From: CAVWDI01 sp046259385
Lineage (GTDB): Bacteria > Chloroflexota > Anaerolineae > Anaerolineales > UBA4823
Assembly: GCA_046259385.1 (NCBI GenBank)
Contig: JBJYWI010000229.1
Location: 1 to 64,000 of the forward strand
Length of the DNA stretch: 64,000 bases
Direction: 5' to 3'
The notes under the pieces are model-generated. The model saw nothing but the letters and a program-made list of their open reading frames with translations, was not told the DNA's origin and did no database searches. Both the position numbers and the translations under genes were made by a program. Of this stretch, positions 36,222 to 46,082 are shown in pieces; position 1 is the stretch's first letter, and each line of letters starts with the position of its first letter.

Positions 36222-38396
36222 TTATTGGATATTGGTGGTCGTGTCAACCTGAATATCTACCTGCATGTCTGTTTCTTCATCTTCGAATGGTCGCTGAATT
36301 GGTGTGGTCACTGGTTCAGAGGCAGCCCCACCAACTTTTTGCGGGTATTTCACCCTGGGGTGGTAAACGCCCTTCAGAGTGGCTGTAAACGATTCGCCGA
36401 TTTTTTCAAGTTCACGCATTGTCAAGTCTGTACTATCCAGTTGATCTGATGATACCCGGCTGTCGATTACTTCTTTGATCATTTGATTCAATTCATCAAC
36501 ATTCTTGGGTTTCTCGGCGCGAACCCGGGCTTCACAACCATCTGCGAGCATGACTATAGCTGTCTCCCGGCTCTGCGGCTTCGGTCCAGGATAGGTAAAT
36601 AGGCTTTTATCCACTGCATCTTCATTCCCCCCGGCTTCCTTTACCGCATTAATATACTGATACTGGGTAATCAGATCACCATGGTGTTCAGCGATGAAAT
36701 CCTTGATCCTGCCCGGAAGGCGGTGTTTGCGTGCTAGCTCTAAACCATCTGGTACGTGACGAATGATGGTAGCAGCGCTGGTAACAGGGTCCAGCATATC
36801 ATGCGGGTTCGGGTATCCTTGGACCTGATTTTCGATGAAAAAGACCGGGTTGCGAGATTTTCCAATATCATGATAAAGTGCCCCTACACGAGTAAGCAAC
36901 GGGTCAGCATCAATCCGTTCGGCAGCCTGTTCAGCTAAATTAGCGACTTGAAGCGAGTGCTGGTATGTACCCGGCGCTGTATTAAGCAATCTTTGAAGCA
37001 ACGGCTGGTCCGGGCGTGTTAAGTCCATCAGCTGGATCGGCGTGGTCATACCGAGCAATTGGGCTAAAAAGAACTGGAGCAGCAATGCAATACTTGCGGA
37101 AGCAAGACCGTTCAGAAACGAAGCACCAACCAATGTCGCGACCCCTAACAAATCCGAGGTTGGTAATGTAAGCCTGTAGGCAATAATCACAACCGCGCCA
37201 GCGATTGCGACTGCAGCACCAGCCCGGAAAAACGAAAATACACGTCGCGCTTTGCGTAAAGCCAGAACACCAAGTAACCCCCCCATTGTGTAATACAGGG
37301 TCAGATCAAGCGCGTTCGGCAGGCCAAATGCAATTAAAACCGCCAGCGCTACTGTGGTAACGATGGCCAACTCAGCCCCAAATAATGCCGCAATGGTCAG
37401 GCTGTATGCTGCAACTGGAAATACGTAAGGAATGATTGCGTGTGAGGGTATTGTTAACCTGGCGCTTAATAGAGTTACCAGAAAAAGCACCGTGAAAATC
37501 AACACACTTCTACCGAACTGTTGTGTCAATCGCGAACGCTGCCGGCCTAAATAAACAGCGATAATAACTGCAATCAACACGACCAGTACCGCAGCGCTCA
37601 ACAAGTTCTGCCATTTAGGCTGTGGTTGAATTAACCGCAGTTGTTCCAGCGCTTCAATATCGGCTTCATCAAGTACCGTCCCACGTAATGCGATCGTTTG
37701 TCCGACTGCGTATGAACGGTTAACAGGAGCAACATCCTGCCGGGCTCGTTCGCGAGCGTTTTCTGTCAACTCCTCACTGAATTCGCTGTTAGACGAAACA
37801 AACCCGGTCACCAATTCTGCCACAATTTCCGCCTGCGATTGCGGCAGCTGCAGACTGACCTGATTGGGGACCTGGCTTTTTGCTATATCGATACTGTCCG
37901 GCCGGATCGTACCGCTCATAACCTTCTCAAGCACCGCCACAGCCTCCTGTTGAATTGTTTCCCACCTGGAGTCTGTCAGACCGAGGATCGAAGATGCTGT
38001 ATCTTGATTGAGTTGAATATCACTCAAAGCAGAAAGATCTTCTAACTTCTGGGACTGGTTGGCAAATTGATCAGAACGAACATTGGTAATATATTCCAGA
38101 GTACTTCGCAGTCGATCCAGCTGTTTACGGGCAATCTCTGTATCCGGCGCGGAATATATAGGCTGAACTGCATCGGCGGCTGCTTCGCGCCTTTGTTCAG
38201 TCAGCACCTCACTGACATAACTTATTGGTTCAGGAGACCTGTAATCCTGGGCAGCAATGTCGCCTGGTTGGGGCGGCGGCGACACAGCCCTCGAAAGGGT
38301 CGGGGTCAGTAGCGCCATCAGCGCAATTGCACTACCAACAACCAGAAGTAATCCGCATAGAGTTTTGGTTCTGAGGGAATTATTTTCTTCTTCCAT
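36222..38396 (-). CDS. 7TM-HD family protein, PgpH-like cyclic-di-AMP phosphodiesterase
   Basis: This 724-residue membrane protein has one N-terminal membrane helix (about 10-33), a large extracellular 7TMR-HDED-like domain (to about 265) and seven membrane helices (about 270-475). A cytoplasmic HD domain follows, with GTYQHSLQVANL, LYHDIGK and EHHGDL. A Pro-rich acidic tail ends it. PgpH hydrolyses the second messenger c-di-AMP. The first histidine of the HD motif is preserved as QHS and the HD pair as YHDIG, so an active enzyme is likely. Confidence 0.92.
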   Translation of the reverse strand: MEEENNSLRTKTLCGLLLVVGSAIALMALLTPTLSRAVSPPPQPGDIAAQDYRSPEPISYVSEVLTEQRREAAADAVQPIYSAPDTEIARKQLDRLRSTLEYITNVRSDQFANQSQKLEDLSALSDIQLNQDTASSILGLTDSRWETIQQEAVAVLEKVMSGTIRPDSIDIAKSQVPNQVSLQLPQSQAEIVAELVTGFVSSNSEFSEELTENARERARQDVAPVNRSYAVGQTIALRGTVLDEADIEALEQLRLIQPQPKWQNLLSAAVLVVLIAVIIAVYLGRQRSRLTQQFGRSVLIFTVLFLVTLLSARLTIPSHAIIPYVFPVAAYSLTIAALFGAELAIVTTVALAVLIAFGLPNALDLTLYYTMGGLLGVLALRKARRVFSFFRAGAAVAIAGAVVIIAYRLTLPTSDLLGVATLVGASFLNGLASASIALLLQFFLAQLLGMTTPIQLMDLTRPDQPLLQRLLNTAPGTYQHSLQVANLAEQAAERIDADPLLTRVGALYHDIGKSRNPVFFIENQVQGYPNPHDMLDPVTSAATIIRHVPDGLELARKHRLPGRIKDFIAEHHGDLITQYQYINAVKEAGGNEDAVDKSLFTYPGPKPQSRETAIVMLADGCEARVRAEKPKNVDELNQMIKEVIDSRVSSDQLDSTDLTMRELEKIGESFTATLKGVYHPRVKYPQKVGGAASEPVTTPIQRPFEDEETDMQVDIQVDTTTNIQ

Positions 38397-38450
38397 ATAT
38401 TAAATCTGAACCGGTTGCAAGTTGTTTTCCACCAGATCGTAGTCTGAAGT

Positions 38451-38894
38451 TTACTGCAATAATCTGCGAACTACCTGGCTGGCTTCCTGTCCGGTTGCTC
38501 TGCCTTTAAGTAGAGGCACCAGAACTTTCATGACCTGACCCATCTCGCGCGGGGATTCTGCACCAACCTGCTCGATCGCCTGGCGGGCTAACTCTTCCAA
38601 TTCCTCCTGAGTCATCTGCTTTGGTAAAAATTCTTCCAGAATAACAATCTGAGCTCGAGCCTCCTCCGCCAGTTCTGGACGGTTTGCTTTTTGTGCGTCT
38701 TCCACGGTCTCCTGGCGTGATTTGATTTCCTTTTGAAGCACGCCGATTACTTCGTCATCATCCAATTCATCTCTTTTACGATCTTCCGCCATCCTGATAG
38801 AAGTGAGCGCCATTCTCAGTGTACCCTTGCGGATAGAATCATTCTTCCGGATGGCTTCCTTTAATGCATTCTGCAGTTCATTTTTACTCGTCAT
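38451..38894 (-). CDS. GatB/YqeY domain-containing protein
   Basis: This 147-residue YqeY-like protein has conserved LRMALTSIRMAEDRKRDELDD near the N-terminus and the LPKQMTQEELEELARQAIEQ and MGQVMKVLVPLLKGRATGQ blocks. It is related to the tail domain of GatB that contacts tRNA; its role in free-standing form is unclear. It lies just upstream of the PgpH-like gene on the same strand. Confidence 0.92.
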   Translation of the reverse strand: MTSKNELQNALKEAIRKNDSIRKGTLRMALTSIRMAEDRKRDELDDDEVIGVLQKEIKSRQETVEDAQKANRPELAEEARAQIVILEEFLPKQMTQEELEELARQAIEQVGAESPREMGQVMKVLVPLLKGRATGQEASQVVRRLLQ

Positions 38895-38955
38895 AATTTT
38901 TAATGTTTCTTCTCTTTCTTCTGTATATTTTTTGATGCTTCGCTATTTATTATAC

Positions 38956-40194
38956 CTACTCTCCATCCTGCCTTTGTACGTTGAAGATTTCAGCGGCAAT
39001 CCCCCGCAGAATTTTCCGATCTGCGGGATCTATATGATTGGCTCGCAAGTAAAGATCTAATAATTCCAACGGACCCATGCCGCTTACATTCTGATCCTCA
39101 GGCAATCGAACCCGTGTATCCGTTTTTGGCCGCTTGACAAGGTGAAATTCAAAGCACCCAGACGCATATTGCGCAAGGGTACTTTCATCGACTAACGCCT
39201 CCCAATCCCTGGGATACTCCAGCACAATCCGGAATATTGAGCCTTCCAGTTCATCCTGTTTGGGTAATTTTGAAAGAATATGTTCGGTAATATTTTCTTT
39301 GGACTCCAGTGGTATAAACCTATCAAAAAAAGGCCTAGTGTGATCAAGCGTACGCAATTCCACTGTGGTATTTCCGCGTTCAACATGAGCGATCACAAAG
39401 ACTTTCTGGTCGTCCTTCTCTCCAAAATCCAGCCTTTCGATTGAGCCGGGATAGACAACAGGCGGATGCCTCCCCTCATTGAGGTTCTGGGCTTTATGGA
39501 TATGCCCCAGAGCCGTATAATCCAAACGCGGGTCACGAACCACCGAACCAGGCAGGACAAGTTCTTTTCCAAGCATAACCTTGCGCTCACTGCCGTACTG
39601 GGCGCCTTCTACAGAACAATGCGCTGAAAGTACCAGGGGAATATCAGGGTCTGCTTGTTCAATCCAATCATCAATCAACCCGATTAATCGTTCACCCATC
39701 TGTTCGAAAATATCTATCGTATCATGGAAGCTTATCTCCAAATAAGCCATCAATCCCGAGCGTGAAACCCAGGGTACCGCTATCACCTGCAGCGGGATTC
39801 CTTCAAGATCATCCGGGGTCAAAAACGCCGGTCGGTCAACAACCTGAATATGAGGCACTTCAAGCGTATCAAATGCTTCCAGGGCATGTGCTCGCCCCAG
39901 CGCTGGTGAAAGATCATGATTGCCAACCAGAAGAATTGTCGGGATTTCAGCTCTGGATAAGCGCATAATCCTCTTCCCCCACTCTCTCTGAAAGGTTGGC
40001 GCTGGATTACGGTCTTTAAATGCATCTCCGGCAAATAGAACCAGATCAACCCCTTCCTCGATCGCTGTATCTACGATAATATCAAGCGATTTTAAAAAAT
40101 CCATCACGCGCACAGGCAAGCCGCTTTGCGGGTCATGGCGCCCGTAATTTGCCATATCAATATGCGCGTCAGCAAAATGAAGAATGGTCGCCAT
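38956..40194 (-). CDS. SbcD-like DNA repair metallophosphoesterase
   Basis: This 412-residue calcineurin-like nuclease has ordered metal motifs FADAHID, LFAGDAFKDR, LLVGNHDLS, SAHCSVEG and LGHIHKAQ. Its C-terminal part fits the SbcD capping region. SbcD normally works with the ATPase SbcC on hairpins and blocked ends. No sbcC is next to it here: the neighbours are C39-like proteins and YqeY, so the partner must lie elsewhere or the protein acts alone. Confidence 0.9.
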   Translation of the reverse strand: MATILHFADAHIDMANYGRHDPQSGLPVRVMDFLKSLDIIVDTAIEEGVDLVLFAGDAFKDRNPAPTFQREWGKRIMRLSRAEIPTILLVGNHDLSPALGRAHALEAFDTLEVPHIQVVDRPAFLTPDDLEGIPLQVIAVPWVSRSGLMAYLEISFHDTIDIFEQMGERLIGLIDDWIEQADPDIPLVLSAHCSVEGAQYGSERKVMLGKELVLPGSVVRDPRLDYTALGHIHKAQNLNEGRHPPVVYPGSIERLDFGEKDDQKVFVIAHVERGNTTVELRTLDHTRPFFDRFIPLESKENITEHILSKLPKQDELEGSIFRIVLEYPRDWEALVDESTLAQYASGCFEFHLVKRPKTDTRVRLPEDQNVSGMGPLELLDLYLRANHIDPADRKILRGIAAEIFNVQRQDGE

Positions 40195-40199
40195 CGTAC

Positions 40200-41492
40200 T
40201 TACGTCTGAACACCAAGGCGGCGTAGTTCCTCAATACTGGGTGTAAAACCAGGATGAGCCTCCAGGCTTTTTTGAAAATCCGCAATCGCGCCTTCCTGGT
40301 CGCCCAGCGCAAGTTTCGCCCTCGCCCGCCAGTAGTAACTCTCCTCCAATATTGTCTCAGTGATCTTTCCAAGGGTATTGTCAGCCAGTACAATTATGTC
40401 CTCATACCGACCAGTGTAATAGTAAGAAAAATAAGGACCGGTCTGATACCATAGAATACGCCAGGGTTTAATTTCATCCGGCAGTTCCTGGTAATTAGCA
40501 AAAGCCGCATCATAAGCAACCGCAGCGCTCCCATAGTCATTCAATCTCACAAGATTGGTCCCAAGATTATAGAATGCAAAAAACAAATCTCGGCCAGAAA
40601 GCTGATCAGACTCCAGGACTGCAATTTCAGAGGCGTGCAGAAAATTTGAATACGCGTTTGCCTGCTCTCCAAGGATTTCTAGCACCTTTGTTTCACTATC
40701 CAGGGGATACGGAACGACATAAGAGTAATTAAAAGCCCGCCAGTCTTTAAGAAAATCCCCGTAATTCTCCGTAAAATCCGGCCCTTTTAAGGAATCCTGT
40801 GTATAAAATACCTCTTTCCCGTCATCAAAACCGCTTACTACCTGATAATGACCCATCCAACCGTCAAACTCGCTCCCTTCATACCCCTTCTCAACAATCA
40901 CCGGAAAACCGCCTGATATGAGAGCTTTTAAAATCTGGAGATCGCCACCCACCCTTGTGATCGCCCTGAAATCCGTTTCGCTTTCCAAAAAATCCTGCAT
41001 TTCATAAGGCATAACATTTTTATCACGTTCATTTGGTTTGAGGAAAGCAGCAGCATCCCGCTGGTCCCCACTCCACCCCCAGTACGACAGCGCGATAGCC
41101 AGGTTAGCTGGACCATCGTTGTTCAACATCTGGAAAGCATGTGTAAAACCCTCCAATATTTTTTCGGAGGGCAACGGGGTGGGAGAAGGTGTAATTGTCG
41201 CGGATGGGAATGCTGTCACGGTTGCTGGCGCGGCAGTTGTCCGGGTCAACGAAATCGTTGGGGTAGGAGTGCGCGTTAAATCGGCTAATTCAGAACTGGA
41301 TATGTCTTCCGAGAGCCGGGGCGCAGAATTGGAGACGACTGGTTCAGGAGGGTTTAGAGCATATAGGACCGCCTCTTTGAAAGAATCTATCCGGTCTTCC
41401 ATTCCGTTATTAAGGCTGGAGATCCCTCCCAGAGCAGCCACTACAAGCAATATTATTGTAAGAATTCCCAAGATTAGAATGAGGCGTTTCAT
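40200..41492 (-). CDS. C39-like secreted protein with TPR tail, catalytic cysteine replaced
   Basis: This 430-residue protein has an N-terminal membrane helix (about 3-23), a Thr/Pro-rich linker (72-108), a C39_2-type papain-fold domain (about 118-270) and a TPR-like C-terminus (about 310-425). It is a paralogue of the next gene. Where that protein has NYCAPAN, this one has NNDGPAN: the catalytic Cys is Asp126. The histidine (WMGHYQV) and the TQDS block are kept. It is therefore probably a non-peptidase binding or regulatory form. The start is ATG 41492, not the TTG just upstream. Confidence 0.85.
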   Translation of the reverse strand: MKRLILILGILTIILLVVAALGGISSLNNGMEDRIDSFKEAVLYALNPPEPVVSNSAPRLSEDISSSELADLTRTPTPTISLTRTTAAPATVTAFPSATITPSPTPLPSEKILEGFTHAFQMLNNDGPANLAIALSYWGWSGDQRDAAAFLKPNERDKNVMPYEMQDFLESETDFRAITRVGGDLQILKALISGGFPVIVEKGYEGSEFDGWMGHYQVVSGFDDGKEVFYTQDSLKGPDFTENYGDFLKDWRAFNYSYVVPYPLDSETKVLEILGEQANAYSNFLHASEIAVLESDQLSGRDLFFAFYNLGTNLVRLNDYGSAAVAYDAAFANYQELPDEIKPWRILWYQTGPYFSYYYTGRYEDIIVLADNTLGKITETILEESYYWRARAKLALGDQEGAIADFQKSLEAHPGFTPSIEELRRLGVQT

Positions 41493-41504
41493 TAACAATT
41501 ATCG

Positions 41505-42827
41505 CTACGGTTCAGCACCCAAAAGGTTTAGCTGGTAAAGAGAAGGTCCAAAATCTGGATGGAACTCCAGGCTCATACGGTAATCTGAAATTGCGCCAGC
41601 AGTGTCACCCAGGGCTGCCTTCGCCATACCGCGCCAGTAGTAACTTTCTTCAAGGCTCTTTTCACTCTGCATAGCGTTCAGAGTGGTATCTGCAAGTGAG
41701 ATTACATCCCAGTAGCGCTCAGAGTAAAAATAAGCGAAATATGGACCTGTCTGGTACCACATCATTCGCCAGGGACGCTCCTCCTCCGGGATAGTCGGGT
41801 AAACAGCAAAGGCTTCATCATATGCAGCAGCCGCTCCAGCATAATCCTGCAGGTGCATCAGGTTAGTTCCCCGGTTAAACCAGGCAAAAAATTTTTCCAT
41901 CCCTGTCAGGCTTACGACTTCATTGGAAGCTAACAAGGCTGCGTTTTGGTAATTGGTGACCTCGTCTGAATCCGGACCGAGCAGGTCCATCACTACTTGT
42001 TCTTCTTCCTGCGGGTAAATCACCAGATATGTGTAATTAAAAGCCCGCCACCCTTCGATCAGGATATCGTACGGAACTTCCCAGTCAGGTCCGGTATATG
42101 AATCCTGAGCGATAAACACACTCTCCGTATCATCATAACCAGTCAGCACCTGGTAGTGACCCATCCAGGAATACACTTTCGAAATATCTACCAGGAAAGT
42201 GCCTTTTTCAACCAGCACCGGGTAACCAGCTGAGATCAAACGCTTTAACAATTCAATATCACCCCCCACCCGGGTAACCACCCCCAGATCTGTGTTTTCA
42301 ATCACATAATCAGCCAGTTCATAAGGCATTACATTTTTATCACGCTCATCCGGCTTCACAGACTCACCGATCTCGTTTCGCACAGCAGGCCACCCCCAGT
42401 AAGAAAGAGCCATGGTCAGATTCGCTGGAGCGCAATAATTCAATCGGCCGTGCTGGGTTGTGTACTCGACCCCGCTCAGCGCTATTTTTGGAGGACGAGG
42501 TGTAGCGGTATTTGTCGGAACAGCAGTCGGTCCAGGAGTGTCAGTTTGCTGCGGTTTAACCTGGGTCGGAGGTGGGGTGAGCGTCGGCTGGCTGGTTTGT
42601 GTATATGCGACAGGCGTAGGAACTGTTCCTTGGGTTGCAACCGTTTGTTGGGCGCCGGGTACAAAAACAACTTTCTCGGGTGGATTAAGGGCGTATTTAA
42701 CCCTTAATACCGTCTCGTCAACCCGCCAGGCAAGGCGGTCGTGTACCGGCGGCAAGAAGTAGGTAAACGCCGAGATTATGCATACCAAAGGAAAGAAAAT
42801 AAGCAAATATCTTAGAGTTTTCGGCAT
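41505..42827 (-). CDS. C39-like secreted cysteine peptidase with TPR tail
   Basis: This 440-residue protein has the same layout as its neighbour: membrane helix (6-25), Thr/Pro/Gln-rich linker (62-113), papain-like C39_2 domain and TPR-like tail. Catalytic Cys132 (NYCAPANL), the histidine in WMGHYQVLTGYDD and the aspartate in IAQDSYTGPD are all present. The start is ATG 42827, giving a compact signal anchor. It likely acts outside the membrane; the substrate is unknown. Thirteen bases separate it from its paralogue downstream. Confidence 0.85.
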   Translation of the reverse strand: MPKTLRYLLIFFPLVCIISAFTYFLPPVHDRLAWRVDETVLRVKYALNPPEKVVFVPGAQQTVATQGTVPTPVAYTQTSQPTLTPPPTQVKPQQTDTPGPTAVPTNTATPRPPKIALSGVEYTTQHGRLNYCAPANLTMALSYWGWPAVRNEIGESVKPDERDKNVMPYELADYVIENTDLGVVTRVGGDIELLKRLISAGYPVLVEKGTFLVDISKVYSWMGHYQVLTGYDDTESVFIAQDSYTGPDWEVPYDILIEGWRAFNYTYLVIYPQEEEQVVMDLLGPDSDEVTNYQNAALLASNEVVSLTGMEKFFAWFNRGTNLMHLQDYAGAAAAYDEAFAVYPTIPEEERPWRMMWYQTGPYFAYFYSERYWDVISLADTTLNAMQSEKSLEESYYWRGMAKAALGDTAGAISDYRMSLEFHPDFGPSLYQLNLLGAEP

Positions 42828-43020
42828 AACAGACTTATCTGAACTGCGCGGATTATAACATTTATAACAGACGAACACCGCCTTAGGGTTTGCTTAGAGA
42901 TCTAAACTAGAAACTAACAATTTCTGAATAATTTCTGAATATATGCCTGATAACCTGTGATCGCATCTATACAAACTGGGTTATACAACCAGTTTTAGAA
43001 CAAAAAAGGAGTTAATCAAA

Positions 43021-43740
43021 ATGAGCAAAACAGCAAAATGGATTACTTTGCTACTTGGGAGCATCCTTGTCGCTGGGATGGCCGTAATTGGGATTTCAGC
43101 CTTCGGAGTGTTAAATGCAAATGCACAGGTTGCCAATCCTGCTATTTCAGGTGATGCAATATATTCCGATGAAGATTCTGAATTCGCCCACGGTAGAGGC
43201 GACAGAGGACCAACGGGACTTCCAGGAATGGACGAGTACCTGGCACAGGCTCTCAATATATCAGTCGAAGAGCTTCAGAAAGCGAAAGAGGAAGCCCGGC
43301 AGAAAGCTCTTGAGCAGGCGCTGGAAGACGGAAAACTCACCCAAGAACAGGTTGAGATGATGGAAGCTCGAGATGCTTTGAAAAATTATATTGGCAGAGA
43401 TGCCCTAATGGCAAAAGCGTTGGGAATTGACACAAGCAAACTTGAAGAAGCTCTCGCTAACGGAAAAAGGATCCCAGAACTGCTGGAAGAGTTTGGGGTT
43501 GATCCGGAGGAATTCCGCGAATCCATGCAGGCTGCTTTCGAAGATGCTGTACAGCAGGCTGTATCGGATGGCGTCATCACCCAGGAACAGGTGGACCAGA
43601 TATTGAACGGCGGTCTAGATATGGGAGGTCATGGGCATCCGTTTGGACATGATGAAGGGAAAAACTTTGGTCCAGGTGGAAATCCACCCCAACCCATCCC
43701 AGAAGACTCGGGTTTGGGTGATACAGACACGAGCTTCTAA
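43021..43740 (+). CDS. Secreted helical protein with repeated calcium-loop-free helix pairs
   Basis: This 239-residue protein has a signal peptide (about 1-36, cut near ANAQ). Two related helical repeats follow: LAQALNISVEELQKA to LEDGKLTQEQVEMM, and MAKALGIDTSKLEEAL to VSDGVITQEQVDQIL. A Gly/His/Pro-rich tail (GGHGHPFGHDEG) could bind metals. It resembles the short secreted proteins of the DUF2680/YckD kind; function unknown. A strong AAAAAAGGAG site precedes the ATG. A small inverted repeat (AAACTGG/CCAGTTT, 42973-42995) lies just upstream, and a terminator follows. Confidence 0.75.
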   Translation: MSKTAKWITLLLGSILVAGMAVIGISAFGVLNANAQVANPAISGDAIYSDEDSEFAHGRGDRGPTGLPGMDEYLAQALNISVEELQKAKEEARQKALEQALEDGKLTQEQVEMMEARDALKNYIGRDALMAKALGIDTSKLEEALANGKRIPELLEEFGVDPEEFRESMQAAFEDAVQQAVSDGVITQEQVDQILNGGLDMGGHGHPFGHDEGKNFGPGGNPPQPIPEDSGLGDTDTSF

Positions 43741-43767
43741 AATCGAACAAACCAACTGCAGAAACAT

Positions 43768-43797
43768 ACGAGCACAGCAAAGAGCTGTGCTCGTTTT
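43768..43797 (+). terminator. Rho-independent terminator
   Basis: ACGAGCACAGC (43768-43778) pairs with GCTGTGCTCGT (43784-43794) over 11 base pairs with a 5-base loop, followed by TTT. It lies between the secreted helical protein and the convergent queG and may serve both strands. Confidence 0.8.
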
Positions 43798-43800
43798 GTA

Positions 43801-44973
43801 TTATGTCTCGAGCGCCTTTTTTATCTCAATAATCACTTCAGGATTTGTTTCACTTACAAGAGCGTCTCCGAGAGCATCCCGCGCAAGCCGACCCCCAATA
43901 TTTCCAAGCGCCCAGGCGGCATGGGCGCGCACCAGCGGTTCCCCGTCATTAAACAGCGCCTGCGCCAGCCCACCTACTGCTGATTCGCTTTTCGAATTGC
44001 CCATTGCAACCGCAACATTGCGCAAATAGCCGCTCCGTTTGGCGCGTTTTATTGGGTTGCCTTTAAATTGTCGGTTAAATGAATCCGCACTGTGCTGCAG
44101 TTCAATCAATAGATCAGGCTCAGGCACGCCCATCTCAGGGGAAAATTTAGAATCCTGAACTGGTTGGGCAAATTTTATATTCCAGGGACAAACCTGCTGG
44201 CAGATGTCGCAGCCAAACACCCAGTTTCCAATGTCACGCCTCAATTTAATAGGAATAAAACCCTTCAACTCGATTGTAAGATATGAGAGGCACCTGCGGC
44301 TGTCAATCGTGCGATCCGGCAGGATACAGCCGGTCGGGCATGCTTCTATACAACGCCGGCAGGAACCGCAGCGGTCCTGTAAAAACGGTTCGTCAGGTTT
44401 CAATCTAACTCCAAGCAAAATCTCACTTAGCAGGATATACGAACCAGCTTGCGGGTTGATTAGGCAGGTATTTTTACCTATCCAGCCGAGTCCCGCCCGC
44501 TGAGCAAAATCCCGTTCAAGGATAGGTCCTGTATCGGTATAGAAACGGTTTGCGACTTCATGTCCGATCCGCGATTCAATGAACTGCACCAGAGTCTCCA
44601 TCCGCTCAACCAGCACATCATGATAATCAAGGCCCCAGGCGTAGGCTGCCACTCTGCCCTGCAAACCATTGCCTGCATCCTTAGCGACCAGACTCCCCAA
44701 ATTCCCTTTGGCATATTTCGGGTAGGCTTTGGTCGGGTTATGCAATGTCCCCAGGACGATGATTGATTCACATTCAGGCAGGATAACTTTCGGGTCTGCC
44801 CGCCGTTGAACAGTGCGCTCCACTTCAAGATACCCCATACTCCCATGCATACCCTTCTTCAGCCAGCTTTTGTAAACATCGAAATGGGGGGGAGGATCAG
44901 GCGTTGTGATCCCAACAAGGTGGAAACCCAAACGGAAAGCTTCAGATTTTATAGCAGATTCAAAGCCGCTCAT
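43801..44973 (-). CDS. queG: Epoxyqueuosine reductase
   Basis: This 390-residue enzyme makes the last step of queuosine synthesis in tRNA, reducing epoxyqueuosine with cobalamin and two [4Fe-4S] clusters. The cluster motifs CGSCRRCIEACPTGC and CDICQQVCPWN are both intact. The TDTGPILERDFAQRAGLGWIGKNT block is the family hallmark, and HEAT-type repeats close the C-terminus (about 315-388, AHAAWALGNIGG). The closely related Fe-S domain of adenosylcobalamin enzymes is excluded by this layout. Confidence 0.95.
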   Translation of the reverse strand: MSGFESAIKSEAFRLGFHLVGITTPDPPPHFDVYKSWLKKGMHGSMGYLEVERTVQRRADPKVILPECESIIVLGTLHNPTKAYPKYAKGNLGSLVAKDAGNGLQGRVAAYAWGLDYHDVLVERMETLVQFIESRIGHEVANRFYTDTGPILERDFAQRAGLGWIGKNTCLINPQAGSYILLSEILLGVRLKPDEPFLQDRCGSCRRCIEACPTGCILPDRTIDSRRCLSYLTIELKGFIPIKLRRDIGNWVFGCDICQQVCPWNIKFAQPVQDSKFSPEMGVPEPDLLIELQHSADSFNRQFKGNPIKRAKRSGYLRNVAVAMGNSKSESAVGGLAQALFNDGEPLVRAHAAWALGNIGGRLARDALGDALVSETNPEVIIEIKKALET

Positions 44974-45008
44974 CGCTTTCTACAAAGCTAAAAAGGGAAA
45001 AATCACCT

Positions 45009-46082
45009 TTACCGGCAGGTAAGGCTGAAATGCGCTTCAGGTGAAAGAATCATTTCTGGCTCCAGGAAAACAAGCCGGGCCCAGCCGCGGATGTTATTGT
45101 CAAACTCCAGTTCATAAACTACCTGCTGCGATCCTGACTTAAGGTTTCTGGTAAGCGGGGGGGGCATTTTTATCTCGTACAAGTATTCAGGAGTATACGC
45201 TTCAAGCTGGTAGGTAAGTACAATATCTTCCGCCAATTCAAAATCAGCGCGGAAAGTAAAGGTATGTGGGCAATCAGCATTTTCGACTTCAGATTGGTCC
45301 ACAAAAAATGCTAATTCCGTAAATATCTCGCTTCCCAGGACCTCATTTTGGTCAAATTGGGGAGTACCGGAGCTGGGTACAACGATATCGACCCAGAAAG
45401 GTTTCTCTCCATTTTCCGATACTCCGAACACCTCACCGGCTGCGTTTTTTAGTTTCCAGTTTCCCCGGTAACTCCCGCTAGAATAAGGCGCGGCCAGTTC
45501 AACAGAAACCTCCACCTCATCGCCAGGAGGAACTCTGCGCGGTATCTGGAACGACGCCGGTCCTCCCATAAGATCGCCGTCAATGAAAACTACAGAATAG
45601 CCAGTTGTCCAAGCCCGGTTTCCACTGTTTTTAATCTTCCAGGTTTTGGTAAACCTCTCTCCCGGCATGAATTCACTTTTATCAGGGACACTTACATCCG
45701 CCAGGAATTCAGCTCTATCATCTTCGGACGCAGTTGGAACTAGCGCCAGCGGCGTGTTTGTGGGCGCGGGAGTGAGAGTGGGCGTGAGCCGGGTGCCAGC
45801 TGGTGTGAAGGTGAGGGTTGGAGCCGCATGCGTTTTGATAAGCAGGTCCGGCCGCAGGGTTGGGACATTATCGCCCTTACCCATTCTATAAGCTTCAGAG
45901 GTTAATGCGGATGAAGTGAATAACAGGCTCGGGTCAGTTGCAGTGGGATTCTCAGCCCCAGGTGCAGGCAACTTACAGGAAGCGTTTATTAAACCAACCA
46001 GAAGGAATAACATGCTGAAGAAAACACACCTCATTCTGGTTTTTGCTCCGCGGCTACCCCATCCCCACCTTTTCCTCACCAT
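45009..46082 (-). CDS. NBR1-Ig-like domain lipoprotein
   Basis: This protein of about 357 residues has a basic N-terminus, a hydrophobic segment and a probable lipoprotein cysteine in LINASC. A Thr/Pro linker (TPTLTPAPTNTPL) precedes an NBR1-like immunoglobulin domain (SVPDKSEFMPGERFTKTWKIKNSG to GSYRGNWKLKN). The C-terminal 110 residues have no recognised family. The ATG at 46082 overlaps the end of lipA by 29 bases; ATG 46034 is an alternative. It is likely an extracellular binding or scaffold protein. Confidence 0.78.
   Translation of the reverse strand: MVRKRWGWGSRGAKTRMRCVFFSMLFLLVGLINASCKLPAPGAENPTATDPSLLFTSSALTSEAYRMGKGDNVPTLRPDLLIKTHAAPTLTFTPAGTRLTPTLTPAPTNTPLALVPTASEDDRAEFLADVSVPDKSEFMPGERFTKTWKIKNSGNRAWTTGYSVVFIDGDLMGGPASFQIPRRVPPGDEVEVSVELAAPYSSGSYRGNWKLKNAAGEVFGVSENGEKPFWVDIVVPSSGTPQFDQNEVLGSEIFTELAFFVDQSEVENADCPHTFTFRADFELAEDIVLTYQLEAYTPEYLYEIKMPPPLTRNLKSGSQQVVYELEFDNNIRGWARLVFLEPEMILSPEAHFSLTCR

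Noticed and set aside
38956..40194. Complete SbcCD system
   Set aside because: Only the SbcD-like nuclease is present; flanking genes are unrelated and no SMC-like ATPase is in the window.
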